This document shows, in pieces, positions 9,831-20,057 of a stretch of 64,000 nucleotides of DNA. Within the stretch, counting starts at the first letter, position 1. Each line of letters begins with the position of its first letter. Source of the stretch: Symbiodinium microadriaticum. Lineage: Eukaryota > Sar > Dinophyceae > Suessiales > Symbiodiniaceae. The notes below the pieces were generated by a model. It worked only from the letters and a program-made list of their open reading frames with translations. It searched no databases and was not told the DNA's origin. The translations under genes were made by a program, and so were the position numbers. Location of the stretch: the NCBI GenBank assembly GCA_001939145.1, contig LSRX01000794.1, forward strand, positions 62,001 through 126,000, in the 5' to 3' direction.

Positions 9831-10018
9831 CGGTCGTCGATGCTTTCTGGAGATTAGAGACATTGTAGATATATGAACAGCCCTAGGTCCACAGGTAGTT
9901 CGTAGATGGTCTGAGCGCCTTATTTATTTTGTTTGTTTGTATCACGATTAGAACTTATCAGAACTGCTGTGAGCACACAAACAAGCAAACACACAAACAT
10001 AATTACCGTTAATTACCT

Positions 10019-10103
10019 ACATGCATGCATGCATGCATGCATGCATACATACATACATAGACAGACAGACAGACAGACAGCCAGACAGACAGACAGACCG
10101 ACA
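10019..10103. repeat. ATGC and GACA microsatellites
   Basis: (ATGC)n is followed by (ATAC)n and (GACA)n. Overlapping open frames here are artefacts of the repeat. Confidence 0.95.
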
Positions 10104-10109
10104 GATACC

Positions 10110-10840
10110 CGTGTTTACATGTATGTTTAGAGTCGTATTTGTACATAAATGTATATATAGAAGTATATTTGTATACACCCGCCTACATGAAGGACACTGT
10201 GGTTCTATACCCTGCCCAGCTGCCAGGGAAGCCGATGATTGCATCCGCCCTGTCAGGTGGATTTCTTTGAGCTTCTCCTTGTGCGCCTGAAACAGGCAGG
10301 CACCCAGAGGTTTAAGGTTTAGGGTTCTGAGAGCAGAGCACCCAAAAGCCCCTGAGTTCTATAAGATTTCCTCAGCCGTCTACTCAAGAGTTCCTTCAGG
10401 ATCAGGCGATATAGGAGTCTCTGGCAAGAACGAAAGATCTGAGCGGAATGGTCTGAGTGATCACGAAAGTGGGGGCTGTGGAACCGCGATCGATAGCTGA
10501 TTGGCGGCCAAGCTGATTTGATCGCACAGCTTGATCACATCAAAGTTCGCAACCATGTTGCAGTAAATTCAACGCCATTGAGTCCTTACGGAAGTCTAAA
10601 GAATCGTGCACTGATGCCCAAGCCTCGCAGCTACTCCCATGCGTGGTCTGGCTCACACAGCCCTTTGTGGTCGGGTGGTCCGTACGACCAGCTCTGATGT
10701 CGCAGCAAGCAATACCACCCGCATATTACCCAAACTCGATAGAGATGTCCAATAGGGGGGTCGGAATATAATTGGTCATATTTTCCATTATGGCCCCTAT
10801 ACAGCTATAGATAGCACCACATATATATATATATATATAT
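10110..10840. other. Spacer, no convincing exon
   Basis: A short GGTTTAAGGTTTAGGG tract lies at 10308-10326 and an (AT)n run at 10820-10846. The rest is ordinary GC-moderate sequence in which I see no supported exon. Confidence 0.4.
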
Positions 10841-10914
10841 ATATATGTCTATACATATGTACATGCCCCAAGACGCTCTTCTAATTCTAAAGGCTCCTCT
10901 ATCCTTAACTCATC

Positions 10915-10988
10915 AAAGCCCGTCAGGCGCTGAAGGCTTTGGGTACCTCAGTACCGGCAATCCAGCTTACAGCCTCGGCTGCCTGGCA
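10915..10988 (+). CDS. Candidate exon, frame uncertain
   Basis: One frame reads KARQALKALGTSVPAIQLTA, another GAEGFGYLSTGNPAYSLGCL. Both are protein-like, so the frame cannot be decided. A G-rich tract starts at about 11000. Confidence 0.35.
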
Positions 10989-11899
10989 CAATACAATAGG
11001 TTTTGGGGGGTTGAAACGTTTAGAGTTTAGGGGTTTTCGGGGTTTAGTGTAACTGGATATTTAGTGGTTTGGGTTAAGTATGTTTACTGGGTTTAGGGCG
11101 GGTTGGGTGTTGTTAGTTAGGTCTCTACGGTTTTAGGGTTTTAGGGTTGTTTTAGCTTTGTTGGGGCCGTAGGGCTATAGGTGGGATGAAAAAATGTGGA
11201 GAATTGCAAACAGGGGGCCCTATGGAAGGCTATAACACAAGCCATCCCACGTTTTGAGGCTGTCGATCGTGTCTTTGGATTCTCTTGGGGGGCCTGCGGG
11301 GGCTTCGGGCTTGGGGGTTTAGGATTTCTGGTGCGGAATTTGGGGCTCACAGTTTTGGGAAGTAGAGACTGGTGGCTCGGTCTTGAGTTCAGGGCGTGCT
11401 ATTTCTGCCCTTGCTGTGTCCTGCCGGAGCTGCCACGGCTGCTCCAAAACTCTAAACCAATTCCAGGATTGGGGGCGTGGGTCTTCGGATGTAGCTGGTT
11501 AGAGAGGCCCCGATGATTCTGTCGGGAGTCGAGGTGGTTGTCACCATCGCCAGCCGGAAACACAGCGACCGCCAGCAGAACTGAGGACATCCTCGGTGGA
11601 AAGAACACAGCCGAGAGCAACCGCATGCTTCAGAGCCTCGGATGCTTCAAGCGTAGTACGTATATAGAAGCCTGAATGAATGCGCATACATTCCTTACGG
11701 TGCCTGGTTCTAAGTGCGGTAGAAGCATGAGTTTCCTCAACGCCTATTGACATGTTTCAGGTCCCTACAAAGTCGCATGTCTTTGTGATACGTGTGCGTA
11801 GGTGGCATCTATTGCTGCTAGCCGAGGTTACTTAAAGGCGGGCTACTTGAAGATGAGCTTGCTTTCCGACCGTTGTTGCTGGTAGCGTTGACGTTTGTA

Positions 11900-11910
11900 A
11901 TGTCCATGAC

Positions 11911-11941
<31 letters not shown>

Positions 11942-12080
11942 ATGATGACGACGGTGGTGGATGATGACACTCATGAACAAAGTGATAACGATGGTGACGA
12001 AAACTCTGACGACGACGATGATGGTGTTGATGATGTTATTGCTGATGGTGCTGGTGCTGATGATGCTGATGATGTGATAA
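11900..12080. repeat. GAT/GAC-rich low-complexity tract
   Basis: A (GAT)n core at 11909-11943 is followed by interrupted GAT, GAC and GCT units to about 12080. The frame reads Met and Asp runs and is not a convincing gene. Confidence 0.85.
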
Positions 12081-12907
12081 GTGTCACGGACACTTCGTGT
12101 TGAAATTATGCGCTCGTTCTGCTTTTAGGATTTGGGCCTGCATGGCTCAGCAGCATGTGTTCGATATACTATGTTCCTATCAGTTTGACCCCATGTTTGT
12201 GCATTTGTCCACTGCGCCGTGTGTGAGAAGGATGCTTGCGATTTGTTCTAGCCATTACCCAGTCTGGAAACCATGCGATCTACCTTAAACCCCTGAACAC
12301 TAAACCCTAAACCCCAATCAAAGATCAGGCCCAGACCCTGCGCATGTTCGCATCTTCCTGAAACCTAACATTCAAAGCCGCTTGAAGATAGAAAGTCTAA
12401 AGAGGCCCCTTATGATCCGAATCGAAATCTGGAGCCCGGTGCATGCATGAAGTGGCGATCCCCAGCCCTCCGGACCCTCCAGTGCTGAAGTTCAGGTCTT
12501 GGCATTGGATGTTTTTGGTGTGTGTAGGGCCTTCGAGTTTAGGGTTTAGGTTTTAGGGTTTAGGATCTTGGGGCTTTAGGGCGCATCTCACCATGTCTTA
12601 CCCTGAAACCCTACAAGGCCTCGAGGAAGAAAAGCAGAGATGGTGACAAGGGGTTGAAGATGGTTGAAGTATTGGGGATGAGCAAGCTTCAGCTGTTTTA
12701 AAATAGATAAATAAATAGCTACATATTTCTAAGTCTATCTATATCTATATCTATATATATATATATATACATACATACATACATACACATAAATATAGCT
12801 ATAGATAAGGTTTAGGGTTTGGGGCTCGGAATTTAGGGCATTGAGACTGCCAGCTTATTCTGTTGTTCGAAGTTCGGGTGTTCCTGAGACTTTCTAGGCC
12901 GTTGCAG

Positions 12908-13007
12908 CCACGTGCCTTTCAAAGAACCAAGGCAGCCTGCTTCTCGCTGAGCTTTCAAGAGCCTCCCTGAGCCTAATAAACCCTCGCGACCCTTTGCCTC
13001 CCTCCGT
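12908..13007 (+). CDS. Candidate exon, Leu/Ser-rich
   Basis: After CCGTTGCAG at 12907 the frame reads ATCLSKNQGSLLLAELSRAS then LSLINPRDPLPPSV. A G-rich tract (GGCTTTAGGGTTTGGGG) follows from about 13014. In position it could precede the second discoidin domain. The product is unrecognised. Confidence 0.5.
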
Positions 13008-13284
13008 GGTTGGGGCTTTAGGGTTTGGGGTTTAGGATTTTGCTTTCTGATTCAGGCTGCTGTGCTATCTGGCTCTTCGGAAGAAGTTGGACACCGAGTC
13101 GGCTGCCTGGCCTGTCATTCACGCAACTACCATGGTTTCGGCATTATGACTATTCTTGGGCTTCATAGTATGGGTGCGTCAACAGTCTGTTGTTGTTATT
13201 GCTACACCTTGCAACAATTAAACCTCGTTTGAAGGTCATGCCCTCTGCGTCGCAAAGGCAAGATTTCCATCACTGAGAGGCAAC

Positions 13285-13360
13285 CATAGGCTCCAAAGTA
13301 GTTCCTTTTGGGGGTTCATATTTAGGATCCTATAAGGTAGCCCCCAAAAGGAAGTACTTT
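13285..13360. mobile_element. Foldback element, family A copy
   Basis: The 30-bp arms at 13285-13314 and 13331-13360 differ at one position. The loop carries TTTAGGATCCTATAAGGTAG. GGCAAC flanks both sides (13279-13284 and 13361-13366), a likely 6-bp target-site duplication. This is one of the best-preserved copies. Confidence 0.85.
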
Positions 13361-13581
13361 GGAGCCTATGGGCAACTACTGTGACCGCTTAGGTCGGTCA
13401 GACCACATCCCGGTAACGTTTCACATGGCAACAAAGTCCAAATGCAAGGAATCAGAGTTGTGTGGGCTGTAAAAGCCTTAGCTGCTGAGTGAGTACACTT
13501 TACACAACCCCCATAGAACCGAAAGTTTAAATTGTTTGGGGCTTAGGAACTCAGCAGCTACCAGTAAGAGACTTATTTCAG

Positions 13582-13696
13582 CTTCGCGAAAGCAGCGCAT
13601 CTCCGACCATGCGCCTCCGTGGATCTGAGGCCTCGGGAATCTTTAAGCTGGAGGATCAGTGGGTCACAAAGTTCACCATCTCCTGCAGCCAGGCAG
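13582..13696 (+). CDS. Exon of an F5/8 type C (discoidin-like) domain
   Basis: After ACTTATTTCAG the frame reads LRESSASPTMRLRGSEASGI and then FKLEDQWVTKFTISCSQ. WVTKFTISCS corresponds to the W-V-T-x-F-x-V-x-Y-S strand that follows the QGR strand in F5/8C domains. GTTTGG is a possible donor and a G-rich tract follows at 13698-13740. The next exon supplies the expected DG-x-x-W motif. Confidence 0.65.
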
Positions 13697-13853
13697 GTTT
13701 GGGGAGTAGGGTTTAGGAGTTTAGGGTTTAGGGTTTAGGGCACCTGGACTCAAGATGGAAACTTTCTGCTTTGAGTTTCTGGGCGGGCTGATTTGGGAGA
13801 AGCCTCCAACACCGTCCATAAGTCCCAAACCCTGTCTAAAGTCGCTGTCTAAA

Positions 13854-13950
13854 GTCTCCATTGCAGTTCCTTTTAGGTACGGTTTAGCCAATTGTGCAAT
13901 AGGGTCCTGGAAGGTAACCCAGAAAAACGACTTCGGACTACGGAGGCTAC
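13854..13950. mobile_element. Decayed foldback element, family A
   Basis: The left arm GTCTCCATTGCAGTTCCTTT matches the left arm of the copy at 5742 apart from one substitution. The interior ends in AAGGTAACCC as in other copies. The right arm is degraded. Confidence 0.55.
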
Positions 13951-14203
13951 AGGTAAGCCCTTGCAATGGTACGGTTGTCTCGCGAGGCAACTGTTACCCG
14001 TACTGTAGGCGGTAGTTTCTCAACATGCAAGGGCGGGGCGGGTGGCTTGCATTAAGGAGCCCTGCTGGTCGTATTCAGGGGCAAATTAGGTCTATTGCGG
14101 ATCCTGCTATGTTTGTTCAAACCAGTACTTCCGGTCTCGGTTGGTATCTTTTTGTTTGAAGGTCCGAGTGAAGTGAAGTCCCTTCTCTTTTTCGGGGCGG
14201 CAG

Positions 14204-14268
14204 CACGGGAGGATGGCAAGCACTGGTCGCCCTTCACTTGTGGCGGCGATCCCGAGAAGCCCAAGGCG
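14204..14268 (+). CDS. Exon of an F5/8 type C (discoidin-like) domain
   Basis: After GGGCGGCAG the frame reads REDGKHWSPFTCGGDPEKPK then AV, followed by GTCCGG as a possible donor. The DG-x-x-W motif is the expected continuation of the strand in the preceding exon (ISCSQ...). The spacing between motifs agrees with the family. Confidence 0.6.
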
Positions 14269-14796
14269 GTCCGGAACCCTTAAATTGCATTGTTCATCGT
14301 CTACTTAATTTGTATTTTTACAACATGTAGTAAATTATTGCATATTGTGTTATCATATCTTACCGTGCCTTAGCCCCCGAACCCTAAGCCTTGAAACTTA
14401 TACACTGAGAGCTTTGGGTCCTTTAAGTTGGGTGATTTTAGAGGTCAATTCGCTTCTTGGAGCGGGGAAGAGGAATTTAGATAGCCATGTGGAGGTTGCT
14501 TGAAGCAAGGATTCTCTAGAAGGTGCCTGTTGAAATGGCAGCCTGCGAGAAGAAGGACCGTGCAACGGAACCTTTCTTGTACACAACCTCCACATATTCT
14601 ATACTGTACTGTATGAGAACCGGCACATTGAACCTGCTAGATTGCTCTATTGCTGGTTTTAGGATGTGCTACCATGCTTGCTTCCTACGTCTTGCGAGAT
14701 ATTGCTGCTTGCAGTAGTAATCGTGTTCGTTTAGTTGTGCTGTCGGCTGGTCATCATATGTCAGCTTGGTACCATGATAGTGGTCCATCTCTGCAG

Positions 14797-14853
14797 GTTC
14801 GACTGTTCGAGGGCCCGGAGACTGCCAACCAGGCGGCATCTGCTCTTCTGTGG
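14797..14853 (+). CDS. Candidate exon: F5/8C F-x-G-N loop
   Basis: After ATCTCTGCAG the frame reads VRLFEGPETANQAASALLW, then GT. F5/8C domains have an F-x-G-N/T-D loop at this point, and LFEGPETANQ is a plausible diverged version. It lies in order between the DG-x-x-W exon and the R-L-x-P exon. Confidence 0.45.
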
Positions 14854-15275
14854 GTTGATTAGGTTTCATGGATCCGAGGGATTTCGACAATCCTCTGAAA
14901 AGATGGACGTAGATTGCTGCAGCGCAGTAACATCGACGACGATTCGAGATGATTCTCTTGACGCTCATCGCTCAGATCATTGATCCAAACAAGTGGTAGA
15001 GCTGCTGCTTGGGTTTAGGTTTCAGGGTTGTAGGCTTTTCCAACAGTCCGAGGCCAAACGGTATCCTGCTGCTGTCGTCGGGATCCCTCCGTATCTTTGC
15101 ACGCCAGGTGCGGTACCAGTCACTTTGGGCATCTTGGCTTTGCAATCAGCGGCGAGGACCCTCTGCAGATAGAGGCGCATCTTCTGAGCTTGCACAATGC
15201 AAGTTCAAACAACGTCGAGGGTCCTTTTCAGGCCGTCAGCAACAAGACCTTCAGCCTACTCAATAAAAGTTTACA

Positions 15276-15368
15276 GGTAGTTCTCAAAAATTAGGGTCCC
15301 CTTTAGGGTCCGTTTTATAAGGGTGCCGTACTATCTTGGGGACCTAAATTAAACAGGGACCCTAACCC
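15276..15368. mobile_element. Foldback element, family B (decayed right end)
   Basis: GGTAGTTCTCAAAAATTAGG at the left, AGGGTGCCGTACTAT inside and GGGACCTAAATTAA at the right match the family B copies at 18820 and 21118. The right terminal arm has been lost or replaced. Confidence 0.65.
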
Positions 15369-15499
15369 ATCCAAAAAAACTGTGGCAAGGACCCCTGACC
15401 CCGATTCGGCCCCCGGGTCAAAACGCAAGGCACCACGCCACTCAGAGTCTGGAGCTCCGATGACAGCATTCGGTCTCCTAAAACCACAAAACCATGAAG

Positions 15500-15598
15500 C
15501 CCTTGCCCTAAACTCTAAACCCCAAAAGCCTAAAAGCCTAAAGCCCTAAACCCTAAAGCCCTAAAGCCCTAAAACCCTAAACCCCTAAACCCAAATTC
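15500..15598. repeat. CCCTAAA tract
   Basis: CCTAAACTC, CCCTAAAGCC and CCCTAAACC units lie just upstream of the discoidin exon. Confidence 0.85.
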
Positions 15599-15605
15599 GT
15601 CCTTT

Positions 15606-15705
15606 AAGGCACCGGGACAGAAGCTCTGCCGGCTCCTGCGGCTCACCCCAGTGGAGTGGCACGCGCATGCAGGTGCACCGGTCAGGGAGTCGGGGGGCGG
15701 TCCCT
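15606..15705 (+). CDS. Exon: C-terminal strand of an F5/8 type C domain
   Basis: The frame reads LCRLLRLTPVEWHAHAGAPV then RESGGGPLEG. R-x-x-R-L-x-P-x-x-W-H near the end of the domain is highly characteristic of F5/8C. VRES fits the closing L-R-x-E strand. The GGPLE tail also occurs in the exon at 8906. A G-rich tract with three ~36-bp units follows at once. Confidence 0.65.
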
Positions 15706-15711
15706 TGGAGG

Positions 15712-15822
15712 GGTTTAGGGTTTAGAGTTTAGGGGCTTGGGGGTTTAGGGTTTAGAGTTTAGGGGTTTGGGGTTTAGGGTTTAGAGTTTAGGGGTTTGGG
15801 GGTTTAGGGTTTAGGTTTTCTT
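15712..15822 (+). repeat. G-rich telomere-like tandem repeat, ~36-bp unit
   Basis: Three near-identical copies of GGTTTAGGGTTTAGAGTTTA followed by GGGG(T/C)TTGGG, directly after the exon. Confidence 0.85.
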
Positions 15823-16069
15823 GAAAGTTCTGGGTGTGGATGCAGGTCTTTGTACCTGAAGTGTTTAGGTGGCTTAGGATGTGGAGTTGCATACTGGTTT
15901 GGGTTCAGCCTCGAATTCAACAGCACTGAAGCTTCTGGACACTTCAGACACGTGACAGCATTTGCAAGGGACTGCAGTCGCATCGGATGCGACAGTGGTC
16001 CCGGTTTAGGCATGTACGTACCTACTTTCATCATGTCTTGGCAGATCTTGTAGAATCCGATCCCACTAT

Positions 16070-16125
16070 GCCCTTCCGTCGAGCAGAGGCCTCCGTCTGG
16101 AGGTTTTCGGCTTTGAGGAGGACTG
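16070..16125 (+). CDS. Candidate exon, weak
   Basis: The frame reads LPSSRGLRLEVFGFEEDCAL and meets a stop inside the following TTTAGGG tract. LRLEVFG resembles the final L-R-V-E-L-x-G strand of F5/8C domains, but the exon at 15606 already seems to supply that strand. It could belong to another copy. Confidence 0.4.
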
Positions 16126-16132
16126 CGCTTTG

Positions 16133-16205
16133 CTTTAGGGTTTAGGGTTTAGGGCTTAGGGCTTATTGTTTAGGGTTTAGGGCTTAGGGTTTAGGTTTAG
16201 GATTT
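16133..16205 (+). repeat. G-rich telomere-like tract
   Basis: TTTAGGG and GCTTAGGG units directly after the preceding candidate exon. Confidence 0.85.
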
Positions 16206-16329
16206 AAGACTGCCAGGGAACCAGTCCGAAAGCGGCTGACCGGGAGAAAGGTGCGGAACTGCAGAACTGCCTCCGCTAAATAGCTCTCTGTGTGCTTCGT
16301 GAATGCTTTTGGAGAAGTCAACCCCTGCT

Positions 16330-16460
16330 CCTTAAACCCTGAACCCTAAACTCAAAGCCTTCAACCCTAAACTCTACACCCTAAGCCCTAAACCCTCAAC
16401 TCTAAACCCTAAACTCTAGACTCTAAACCCTAAACCCTAAGCTCTGAGCCCTACGCCCTA
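16330..16460. repeat. C-rich telomere-like tract
   Basis: CCCTAAACTC and CCCTAAACCC units end in GCCCTAG exactly at the acceptor of the next candidate exon. Confidence 0.85.
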
Positions 16461-16461
16461 G

Positions 16462-16569
16462 CTGCTCTTTGCTGGACCTGCCCTGCACAGAGAATTTTGG
16501 CCAGGACGCATCGCAGGCCACGAAGATGCCACCTGCTTTGAACGACGGTGGCTGCCTCTTGGCCTTACT
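16462..16569 (+). CDS. Candidate exon, unrecognised, phase 0
   Basis: The exon starts after GCCCTAG and ends before GTAACC. It is 36 codons: LLFAGPALHREFWPGRIAGH then EDATCFERRWLPLGLT. An unrelated open frame on the minus strand over 16458-16886 has no recognisable features. The product is unknown. Confidence 0.5.
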
Positions 16570-16599
16570 GTAACCGTTGCGGTGACTTGTATCGTATTG

Positions 16600-17730
16600 C
16601 GAAAATTGTCCGGTGCTTGGTTTCTCCTATCTTCTCCGCACCAGGTAGGCTGGATGTCGTGCGGCGGCAGACTGGGTTGATGCAGGCTGGATTCTTGGCT
16701 CAGCTGGGGTTCTTTGACGGTTAAAAGTGGGTGGGATGCTCCGGGAAGCCCCACGAAGATTTCTGTGCGGGTGGAAACGCATGTTTCCGCCAAGCACAGG
16801 GCGTCGGAGCGGGTCGTCAAACTGCGAAGCTGAGTGTGAAAATTGCTCGAGCCCAGTGCAACACAGCAGCCGCGGCAGAAGAACAATTAATCCTCAAATC
16901 CATGAGCTACCTACATAAATTGAGCTTTAGGGGTAAAAAGCAAGGAGTATCAGGGCTCATACGATTGCCTTCGGTTCGGTAAACCGTCTCACCAGAAAAG
17001 AAGGTCTGTGGTATGGAGATGTACAGACTATATACAAGGGTCGTGAACTGCCTGTCCCTGCTGTGCGCATCTTCGGGAGACCGACAGGAAAGGCTTTGAT
17101 CCTATTGCGCAGAAATAGAAGCAGCAAAACTTGTGTGTGCCCTGGGCCCTGGGGCATGGGCTAACACAGCAGAAAACGGTGCTCAGTCGGATGACTCAGA
17201 TGAAACGGACATCTCAAGCAACCATACCCTGGTATTGCTGCCGCATGATCTCATACTGCAGATTCCTGCGTGATGCCGGGCTCAATCAGTCAGCAGTACC
17301 TAAGGCTGATATGGATGAGCACAGACGAGCTATCAATAATTATGGAAAGCAAACCTATTTGCATCTCATTGCTCCTGTGCTCATGCTATACGCACAAGTA
17401 TCAGCTAGAAGCAACAACGACCACTTGCAAAGTTTAAGGAAGAAGCCATCAACCAGACTTGTTGGGTCAAGAAGACGGCCACCATATCTGCCAGTCAATC
17501 AGTGATGACAAATACCACGGTAGCAAACTTAGCTGACAGCTTTCTGCTGAAGTGCAAAAGCAATGCCGATGAAGCGTGGCCATTGGCCGTAGATAGCATA
17601 CTATGATGGACTGTGCTATACTATACTTTACTTGATCTTGATTACATTTATATCACTTTATGCTATGATATACGCAGAGACTATGCAAAAGTACTGTTTT
17701 CAATAGCTCAAGGGGTGAGATGAGTTTTGG
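16600..17730. other. Region without telomere-like tracts or a convincing exon
   Basis: Ordinary GC-balanced sequence with open frames up to about 140 codons on both strands (16458-16886 minus, 17131-17505 plus). None shows a domain or motif I recognise. They may be chance frames in a long intron or intergenic region. Confidence 0.35.
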
Positions 17731-17735
17731 CCCAG

Positions 17736-17799
17736 CCACCAGCACCCCGGAAGCCCTAAGTCAGACGGAGCTGCAGAAGAGAAGCTCTATAGTCGGGTG
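17736..17799 (+). CDS. Candidate exon, possible start of the coiled-coil series
   Basis: After TTTTGGCCCAG the frame reads PATSTPEALSQTELQKRSSI followed by VGWL. It is polar and helix-compatible, like the exons that follow. No family identified. Confidence 0.45.
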
Positions 17800-18162
17800 G
17801 CTCCAAAGGGGGGGGTTGGCTAGGGGGGGGTTCAGGGCAGCAACATGAATGCACCAGGGTCAGTTGTGCAATATTTCTTGCCTAGGACTGCGTGCGGCAA
17901 CTGCGTGTAAGAGCATTCCCTGCAGCCAGTGCGCCGTACAATCAACTGTCCCGTTTGGTTTCCTTTTCAAAATTCGTCCTGACTCGTCGTTTCCTGGCGG
18001 ACTTGCTTAGAGCCCGGGGCGAAATCGAGAGTTGACAACTGGGATGTTACTAAGTTCGTTCATTGACAATGCGGCCTGTGTTGCTGTGTTGAAACGTGGC
18101 TTAGCATGGACTGCAGGGTGCAGATTATAGCAGATAGGGGCTACACTGCAACCAAGCCACGG

Positions 18163-18340
18163 CCGATACAATTTGTATTGGCGGGACGAAATGCCGATAC
18201 AACCGCCGAGGCAGATGTATCAGAAACCGACAGAAACGGTACATGTATTGAAAACCCACGAATTCAATACATGCGGGTTAAAGGTCAGGTTTACAAGAGG
18301 CAAACAAATGTATCGGACGGGCGCGGGCGCGATACATTGA
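18163..18340. promoter_or_regulatory. Cluster of four inverted repeats built on GTATC/GATAC
   Basis: Perfect dyads are ATACAATTTGTAT (18166-18178), GATAC...GTATC (18196-18221), CATGTATTGAA...TTCAATACATG (18242-18273) and AATGTATCG...CGATACATT (18307-18338). They share the core TGTAT(C/T). Such clustering is seen nowhere else in the window. Function is unknown; protein-binding sites or a relic of repeated hairpins are possible. Confidence 0.55.
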
Positions 18341-18608
18341 CCTTCCAGGGTCGCGAGGACGTTTGCATTCGCCCTGCTGCGTCGTCGTGACGTATTCTCA
18401 TGCTTCGCGTAGTAACGGGACGTTTCAAACACTTGCAGCAAATCCTCTATCATAGAACCGGGTTTGCGCCGACTCTTCGAATTGGGTTTTACCCACCGTT
18501 CATCAGCAGAAAGCTGACCCACACTCTGTTGGTGGGCGCAAGGATTGAATCAGGAGGTGATAGGGAGCTGTTGCAGAGCTTCATTTCTTGATTCAATGTT
18601 TCTCGTTC

Positions 18609-18659
18609 GGAAGCCGGTGGGGTCGCGGACTTGCTGATAGCCAGCGACCCTTCAACCTA
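18609..18659 (+). CDS. Candidate exon, weak
   Basis: The frame reads AGGVADLLIASDPST and then a stop. The splice borders are unclear. Composition is the only support. Confidence 0.3.
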
Positions 18660-18819
18660 GAACCTCCTGACCCTCCTTCCACTTAGAACCTCTGAAGTGA
18701 ACTTGTCACATTGGCTGGCTAGTTTGCAAGCTCAAAACGGCATATATTGCTGGCCAAACCCCCCCTGGTGAACCCCCCGTGTTGAGCCTCGCAATATAGT
18801 TGGAGTGCAGGGCTCACAT

Positions 18820-18920
18820 GGGTAGTTATCTAAATTAGGGTCCCCTTTTAGGGTCCTTTTGATAAGGGTGCCGTACTATATTGGGGACCTAAAAATGGAA
18901 CCGAATTTAGAGAACTACCC
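18820..18920. mobile_element. Foldback element, family B
   Basis: Arms GGGTAGTTATCTAAATTAGG and (right) AATTTAGAGAACTACCC pair with few mismatches. The interior contains GATAAGGGTGCCGTACTATA. ACAT flanks both ends (18816-18819 and 18921-18924), a likely 4-bp target-site duplication. Confidence 0.8.
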
Positions 18921-19034
18921 ACATACTTCGTAGCACAATCAAGCCCCAAATGCTGGAACCTATAAGCCTCGAATCCGACGATAAGTGCCCTACGCCTTTA
19001 TACCTGCCACAAGCCCAGGAGCCCTAAACGGCAA

Positions 19035-19160
19035 GCCAAAACCTGACCCCGAGCCCCCAAACCCCTAAACCTTTAACCTTAATAAACTCCTAGGCCCCAA
19101 ACCCTGAACCCTAAAACCCTAAACCCCAAGCCCTGAACCCTAAACCTAAGCCCTCAACCC
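19035..19160. repeat. C-rich telomere-like tract
   Basis: CCCTAAACC, CCTGAACCC and CCCAAACCC units lie upstream of the next exon. Confidence 0.8.
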
Positions 19161-19176
19161 CAAAGCTCCCAAGCAG

Positions 19177-19237
19177 AGCCCTGCTCCAGCGCTGCCTCAC
19201 TGCTGCTTCGGCTGCTGCCCTGGACCGGTGTCGCGAG
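19177..19237 (+). CDS. Candidate exon with good splice borders, Ala/Leu-rich
   Basis: The exon lies between CCAAGCAG and a GTGGGA donor. Its best frame reads ALLQRCLTAASAAALDRCRE, which is helix-forming and fits the coiled-coil series downstream. A TTTAGGG tract follows at 19248. Confidence 0.55.
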
Positions 19238-19245
19238 GTGGGAAA

Positions 19246-19292
19246 AGGTTTAGGGTTTAGGGCTTAGGGTTCAGGGTTTAGGGTTCAGGGTA
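19246..19292 (+). repeat. G-rich telomere-like tract
   Basis: TTTAGGG and GGTTCAGGG units immediately after the exon. Confidence 0.85.
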
Positions 19293-19383
19293 GACAGGGT
19301 TCCGATTGTATAACTGCGACGGCAATACTGAAAATAGTTGTGAACATCAAACAAGAAAGACACTGAAAGTAACACTGGCACCA

Positions 19384-19501
19384 CTACTGCTGCTGCTGCT
19401 CCTAGTCCTACTCCTACTCCTTCGACAACGACGACGACTACTACTACGACTACGAGTACGACCACGACTACGACTACGACAACGACGATTACTACTACTG
19501 T

Positions 19502-19538
<37 letters not shown>

Positions 19539-19569
19539 GCTACTGCTACTGCTACTGCTACTGCTACTG

Positions 19570-19601
<32 letters not shown>

Positions 19602-19677
19602 GCTACTACTACTACTGCTACTGCTGCTACTGCTACTGCTACTGCTACTGCTACTGCTACTGCTACTGCTACTGCTG

Positions 19678-19733
<56 letters not shown>

Positions 19734-19875
19734 ACGACTACGACTACGGCTACGACTACGACGACGACGACGACGACGACGACGACTGCCACAGCGCTAA
19801 GTACTTCTGCGCTGCTGCTGCTGCTGCTGCCACTACTGCTGCTGCTACTACTACTACTACTACTACTTCTTCTTC
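19384..19875. repeat. Mosaic trinucleotide tract (CTA, CTG, CGA)
   Basis: Nearly 500 bp of triplet repeats switch between CTA, CTACTG, CGACTA and CTG blocks. It gives long poly-Leu and poly-Val frames that are artefacts. It lies in a presumed intron. Confidence 0.95.
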
Positions 19876-19975
19876 TTCATATCACCAACATCATCATCAA
19901 CATCATAACGATCATTACCATCGCCAGCACTAAAGACCATCCGCATATGCTGAACCCCCAAACGTTAAATGCAGA

Positions 19976-20057
19976 ACCTTGCTGCATGTCCGAGTAACCG
20001 GCAAGGCTCAGAAGGCGGAAGAAGAGCGGAGCACCTTGGAAGCAGAGACGAGCATCG
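19976..20057 (+). CDS. Coiled-coil exon
   Basis: After AAATGCAG the frame reads LLHVRVTGKAQKAEEERSTL then EAETSI. Heptad-like charged sequence is evident. GTTAGGGTTTAGGG begins immediately (donor plus G-rich tract). It is one of about twelve consecutive plus-strand coiled-coil exons to 28.66 kb. Confidence 0.6.

Noticed and set aside
16458-16886. 142-codon minus-strand frame
   Set aside because: No recognisable motif. A plus-strand exon candidate with good splice borders (16462-16569) overlaps it and fits the tract pattern.
19271-19800. Long poly-Val and poly-Leu frames on both strands
   Set aside because: They are translations of the CTA/CTG trinucleotide tract.
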